This document shows, in pieces, positions 7,806 to 9,511 of a stretch of 9,511 nucleotides of DNA. Both the position numbers and the translations under genes were made by a program. Each line of letters starts with the position of its first letter. Position 1 is the first letter of the stretch. The stretch is taken from assembly GCA_902796745.1 (NCBI GenBank), contig CADBQC010000161.1, positions 1 through 9,511 on the forward strand, written 5' to 3'. The notes beneath the pieces are model-generated. The model worked only from the letters and a program-made list of their open reading frames with translations, was not told the origin of the DNA and searched no databases. This stretch comes from an uncultured Pseudomonadota bacterium (GTDB taxonomy: Bacteria; Pseudomonadota; Alphaproteobacteria; RUG11792).

Positions 7806-7820
7806 GCATTGTAACAATGC
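7806..7820. repeat. Perfect 15-base odd-centred palindrome
   Basis: GCATTGTAACAATGC has two perfect 7-base arms around a single central A. The shape fits a binding site for a dimeric regulator, but no regulator gene is present and the nearest start codon is hundreds of bases away. Confidence 0.4.
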
Positions 7821-7857
7821 TCTTAAAGTTGAGAAAATAACTGATTTCGTAGGGTTA

Positions 7858-7885
7858 GTTATGCACCATATGAATGGTGCATAGC
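7858..7885. repeat. Strong perfect hairpin 25 bases after the PAAR-like gene
   Basis: The arms TATGCACCAT (7860-7869) and ATGGTGCATA (7874-7883) pair perfectly around the 4-base loop ATGA. A G-T wobble and a G-C pair extend the stem to 12 pairs. It sits 25 bases past the stop codon at 7910, where a terminator would be expected, but neither strand has a T run after it. It could protect the 3' end of the message, mark a Rho-dependent end, or be a mobile palindromic unit. Confidence 0.5.
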
Positions 7886-7909
7886 AGAAGTTAATTACTT
7901 AGATAACAA

Positions 7910-8290
7910 TCAATCCACAGTAAATTGCCCAGGAGAAGCTATGCTGATTATTCCCCCATATGCACACATACACATATCTCCCGTGTGGAGTACTGGAGCC
8001 ATTCCCGCTGTCACAGTTGGATTTGTAGAGATCCATGGAGACGGTATTACTGGCATGCAGGGCATAGGTGTTAGCACTCCGAAGGCCGCCGCTGTAGCTG
8101 TCGCAACAGCAGGGTTTGTTATGGTAGAGCACATTCCAAATGGTTGAATATTCAGCAAAGGAACAAAATCGCTAATCGTTGCAACTGCCCCCCCCGAAAC
8201 TAACACAGAATTTTTTGGGAGAACACAAAGTGTGGATGGCGCAATCCCAAAGGAACATTTTAAACAAGCCCCACAAACTACAACGGACAT
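7910..8290 (-). CDS. PAAR-like protein, DUF4280 family (contractile injection spike tip)
   Basis: The 126-residue protein matches the DUF4280 PAAR-like family along its length: GACLKCSFGIAPSTL (7-21), QPFGMC (49-54) followed by NPAVATATAAAFGVLTPMPC (59-78), PSPW (84-87), then CMCAYGGIISIASPGQ (107-122). Such proteins cap the VgrG-type spike of type VI and related contractile injection systems and can carry or recruit effectors. Cys 12, 54, 78 and 107/109 could bind metal, which is an inference. No VgrG, sheath, tube or obvious effector gene is in the window, so this is an orphan among housekeeping genes. Codons 32-35 (S-G-G-A) are written by eight consecutive G; adding or losing one G would stop translation after about 39 or 45 residues. 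The start is fixed by an in-frame TGA three codons upstream and by family alignment. No clear Shine-Dalgarno precedes it. Confidence 0.9.
   Translation of the reverse strand: MSVVVCGACLKCSFGIAPSTLCVLPKNSVLVSGGAVATISDFVPLLNIQPFGMCSTITNPAVATATAAAFGVLTPMPCMPVIPSPWISTNPTVTAGMAPVLHTGDMCMCAYGGIISIASPGQFTVD
8188..8195 (-). repeat. Homopolymer tract of eight G inside the PAAR-like coding sequence
   Basis: The tract reads as eight G on the coding strand, from the last base of the Ser32 codon TCG to the first base of the Ala35 codon GCA. Eight copies keep the frame. Seven copies lead to a TGA after about 45 residues and nine lead to a TAG after about 39, so both neighbouring lengths switch the gene off. 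Confidence 0.85.
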
Positions 8291-8322
8291 TCTGCATCAT
8301 ACAACTGAGCTTCCATGTACAT

Positions 8323-8351
8323 ATTATGAGCTTTTACCGTGATGCGAACAA
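8323..8351 (-). promoter_or_regulatory. Candidate promoter for the PAAR-like gene
   Basis: On the minus strand CATAAT (8323-8328, five of six) stands 17 bases from TTGTTC (8346-8351, three of six). Transcription would start near 8316, about 26 bases before the PAAR-like ATG. It overlaps the end of the possible 35-codon gene upstream. Confidence 0.35.
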
Positions 8352-8431
8352 TATTTTGTTAAATTGCCAAAGATAAGCTCTCGTTTTTTACCTTTACTGT
8401 CGCACGTCTGACACTTCAGTCCCATAACCAT
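8324..8431 (-). CDS. Possible 35-residue Cys/His (zinc-ribbon-like) microprotein
   Basis: I do not recognise this gene. The frame starts MVMGLKCQTCDSKGKK and ends TKYCSHHGKSS, so it has C7-x2-C10 and, 17 residues later, C28-x-H30-H31: the spacing of a small zinc ribbon or knuckle. Such an ordered metal-binding pattern is unlikely in random noncoding sequence of this length, which is the main argument for it. Against it, no Shine-Dalgarno is visible, an in-frame TGA directly precedes the first ATG, and it is very short. A second ATG at 8423-8425 is an alternative start. A run of eight C (coding strand) lies 8 bases upstream of the first ATG, between it and the accA stop. It is in the same direction as accA and the PAAR-like gene. 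Confidence 0.3.
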   Translation of the reverse strand: MVMGLKCQTCDSKGKKRELIFGNLTKYCSHHGKSS

Positions 8432-8439
8432 TCAGTTGT

Positions 8440-8447
8440 GGGGGGGG
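8440..8447 (+). repeat. Homopolymer tract of eight G between accA and the possible microprotein
   Basis: Eight consecutive G on the plus strand (eight C in the direction of transcription), three bases after the accA stop codon and 8 bases before the first ATG of the possible 35-codon gene. Length changes here would not alter accA but would change the leader or spacing of what follows. Confidence 0.8.
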
Positions 8448-8450
8448 CTA

Positions 8451-9410
8451 TCATACAGCTAGAAACTGATTTCCTATATTAAGATATTTATTGCGACGGG
8501 CGTTTTTTCTGTCTTCTGTCGTGAGTGAAAACGATTTATTTAGGTATTTTAAAAGCTCCTTTTTTAAAGCATCTATAGCTTGTGATTTATTACGGTGTGC
8601 ACCGCCTATTGGTTCAGGCACGATAGCATCAACTATTCCTAGCGATAATAAATCAGGGGCTGTCAGTTTTTGAACCTCCGCAGCCATATTCGCTTTCGTG
8701 TCATCTTTCCACAAAATCGAAGCACATCCCTCGGGCGAGATTACGGAATACACTGAATGCTCCAACATCAAGATATAATCGGCTGTAGCAATCGCGACAG
8801 CCCCACCTGAACCTCCCTCACCAATGATAGTGCTGATGAAAGGTACGCTTATCTGAAAACTTTTTTCCATGCAACGCGCGATAGCCTCTGCAACTCCGCG
8901 CTCTTCGGACTCAAGTCCTGGAAATGCGCCAGACGTATCAACAAATGCGAAAATCGGTAGTTCAAATTTTTCTGCTAAGTCAAAAAGTCGACAAACCTTA
9001 CGGTAGCCTTCGGGCTTAGGCATTCCGAAATTATGCTGTAGGCGTGTTTCAGTATCATGACCTTTCTCTTGACCTATGACTATACATTTTTGTCCGTCAA
9101 TTTTAGCAAAACCACCGTATATAGCCTGGTCTTCAGCAAAAAGTCTATCTCCAGATAACTCAACAAAATCGGTAAAAATCCCTTTTAGATAATCAGTAAA
9201 TTTAGGACGTTCTGGATGACGCGCAACTTGTACCTTCTGCCAGGGCGTTAATTTTTGATAAATTTGTACAAGAATTTTATCAATTTTGGACTGCATTTTC
9301 GTGATTTCTCGAGCAAAATCGACATCGCCAATCCTGGAGGTTTCTCGTAATTCGCTTATTTTCTTTTCCAGGTCTAAAACCTGGCTTTCGAAATCCAAAA
9401 CGATACCCAT
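8451..9410 (-). CDS. accA: Acetyl-CoA carboxylase carboxyltransferase, alpha subunit
   Basis: AccA pairs with AccD to transfer the carboxyl group from carboxybiotin to acetyl-CoA, making malonyl-CoA for fatty-acid synthesis in the cytoplasm. An N-terminal helical segment (about 5-55) contains LDFESQVLDLEKKISELRE and is followed by the family block VARHPERPKFTDYL (62-75). The crotonase-like active site shows both glycine-rich oxyanion loops, GAFPG (161-165) and GEGGSGGA (197-204), and YSVISPEGCASILWKD (221-236) is typical. The length of 319 residues is that of the E. coli protein. It lies 17 bases after tRNA-Cys on the same strand and may share its transcript. Its Shine-Dalgarno is poor (AGGA about 14 bases upstream), and an in-frame TTG four codons in is a less likely alternative start. 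Identification is secure. Confidence 0.98.
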   Translation of the reverse strand: MGIVLDFESQVLDLEKKISELRETSRIGDVDFAREITKMQSKIDKILVQIYQKLTPWQKVQVARHPERPKFTDYLKGIFTDFVELSGDRLFAEDQAIYGGFAKIDGQKCIVIGQEKGHDTETRLQHNFGMPKPEGYRKVCRLFDLAEKFELPIFAFVDTSGAFPGLESEERGVAEAIARCMEKSFQISVPFISTIIGEGGSGGAVAIATADYILMLEHSVYSVISPEGCASILWKDDTKANMAAEVQKLTAPDLLSLGIVDAIVPEPIGGAHRNKSQAIDALKKELLKYLNKSFSLTTEDRKNARRNKYLNIGNQFLAV

Positions 9411-9427
9411 ACGTCACTTACGTTTCC

Positions 9428-9501
9428 TGGAGGTCGAGACCGGAATCGAACCGATATACAAGGATTTGCAATCCTCTGCATGACCATTCTGCCACTCGAC
9501 C
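9428..9501 (-). tRNA. tRNA-Cys (anticodon GCA)
   Basis: The cloverleaf folds fully on the minus strand. The acceptor arms GGTCGAG and CTCGACC pair perfectly over 7 bases, followed by discriminator T and an encoded CCA. The D arm is short (GCA/TGC) with GG in the loop. The anticodon stem GAGGA/TCCTT carries the loop TTGCAAA, so the anticodon is GCA (9467-9469 on the plus strand). The T arm ATCGG/CCGGT has one wobble pair and the loop TTCGATT. The U73 discriminator is the known identity element for cysteine. It sits 17 bases upstream of accA in the same direction. Confidence 0.97.
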
Positions 9502-9511
9502 ACGAACATCA

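Larger units (their letters stand above)
7101..7909. other. Gene-poor 0.8 kb region between alaS and the PAAR-like gene
   Basis: I find no convincing protein gene and no recognisable RNA gene here; motifs of RNase P RNA, tmRNA and 4.5S RNA were looked for by eye and not seen. The alaS promoter and leader occupy 7113-7186. Further right are a run of eight G (7380-7387), an inverted repeat CTAGTTC/GAACTAG (7447-7453 and 7473-7479), an open frame of doubtful status (7451-7699), a 10-base palindrome TGCAGCTGCA (7752-7761), an odd-centred 15-base palindrome (7806-7820) and a strong hairpin (7858-7885). Frames are broken by stops on both strands. It could be the decayed remains of a gene behind the PAAR-like gene or a regulatory region. 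Confidence 0.55.

Noticed and set aside
7895..7925. Replication origin with DnaA boxes near CAATCCACAG
   Set aside because: Only one poor match to TTATCCACA, no cluster of boxes and no adjacent AT-rich unwinding element with origin-type genes.
8278..8322. 14-codon frame (MYMEAQLYDAECPL) overlapping the PAAR-like start, as a leader peptide
   Set aside because: No Shine-Dalgarno, and the predicted transcription start falls inside it; too short to support.
8179..8376. 65-codon plus-strand frame over the G8 tract and PAAR-like start
   Set aside because: Antisense to a recognised DUF4280 gene; no ribosome-binding site or motif.

Overview
This window looks like a chromosome segment of a host-associated alphaproteobacterium, most likely in the Rickettsiales/Holosporales range. 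I infer this from the moderately low GC content, the short pyruvate dehydrogenase E1-beta that starts directly at its catalytic domain without an N-terminal lipoyl domain, the mixture of housekeeping genes with a lone secretion-spike protein, and a lineage-specific surface protein. The placement is an inference; no rRNA or other phylogenetic marker is present.

Every gene I can support lies on the minus strand, so transcription runs from right to left. In transcription order: tRNA-Cys (9428-9501), accA (acetyl-CoA carboxylase alpha, 8451-9410), a possible 35-codon Cys/His microprotein (8324-8431), a DUF4280 PAAR-like protein (7910-8290), a stretch of about 0.8 kb without a convincing gene (7101-7909), alaS (4530-7100) overlapping lipA (3664-4545), an AT-rich spacer holding a likely intrinsic terminator (3510-3556), a secreted probable outer-membrane protein with a long Asn-rich helical insert (1903-3207), then pdhA (858-1817) and pdhB (1-861, cut by the window edge), which overlap by ATGA. 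Candidate promoters precede pdhA, the outer-membrane protein gene, alaS and the PAAR gene.

The housekeeping part is coherent. PdhA and PdhB form the E1 component that makes acetyl-CoA, LipA builds the lipoyl cofactor that the E2 component needs, and AccA carries acetyl-CoA into fatty-acid synthesis. AlaS and tRNA-Cys serve translation.

The unusual part is 7380-8447. Three separate homopolymer tracts of exactly eight G/C lie there within about 1.07 kb: one in the gene-poor stretch, one inside the PAAR-like reading frame, and one just upstream of the possible microprotein. I saw no other G/C run longer than six in the window. The tract inside the PAAR-like gene is in frame as given, and either a one-base gain or a one-base loss would truncate the protein to about 39 or 45 residues. 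This is the pattern of a contingency (phase-variable) locus. The hypothesis is that the strain switches a contractile-injection spike-tip protein on and off by slippage.
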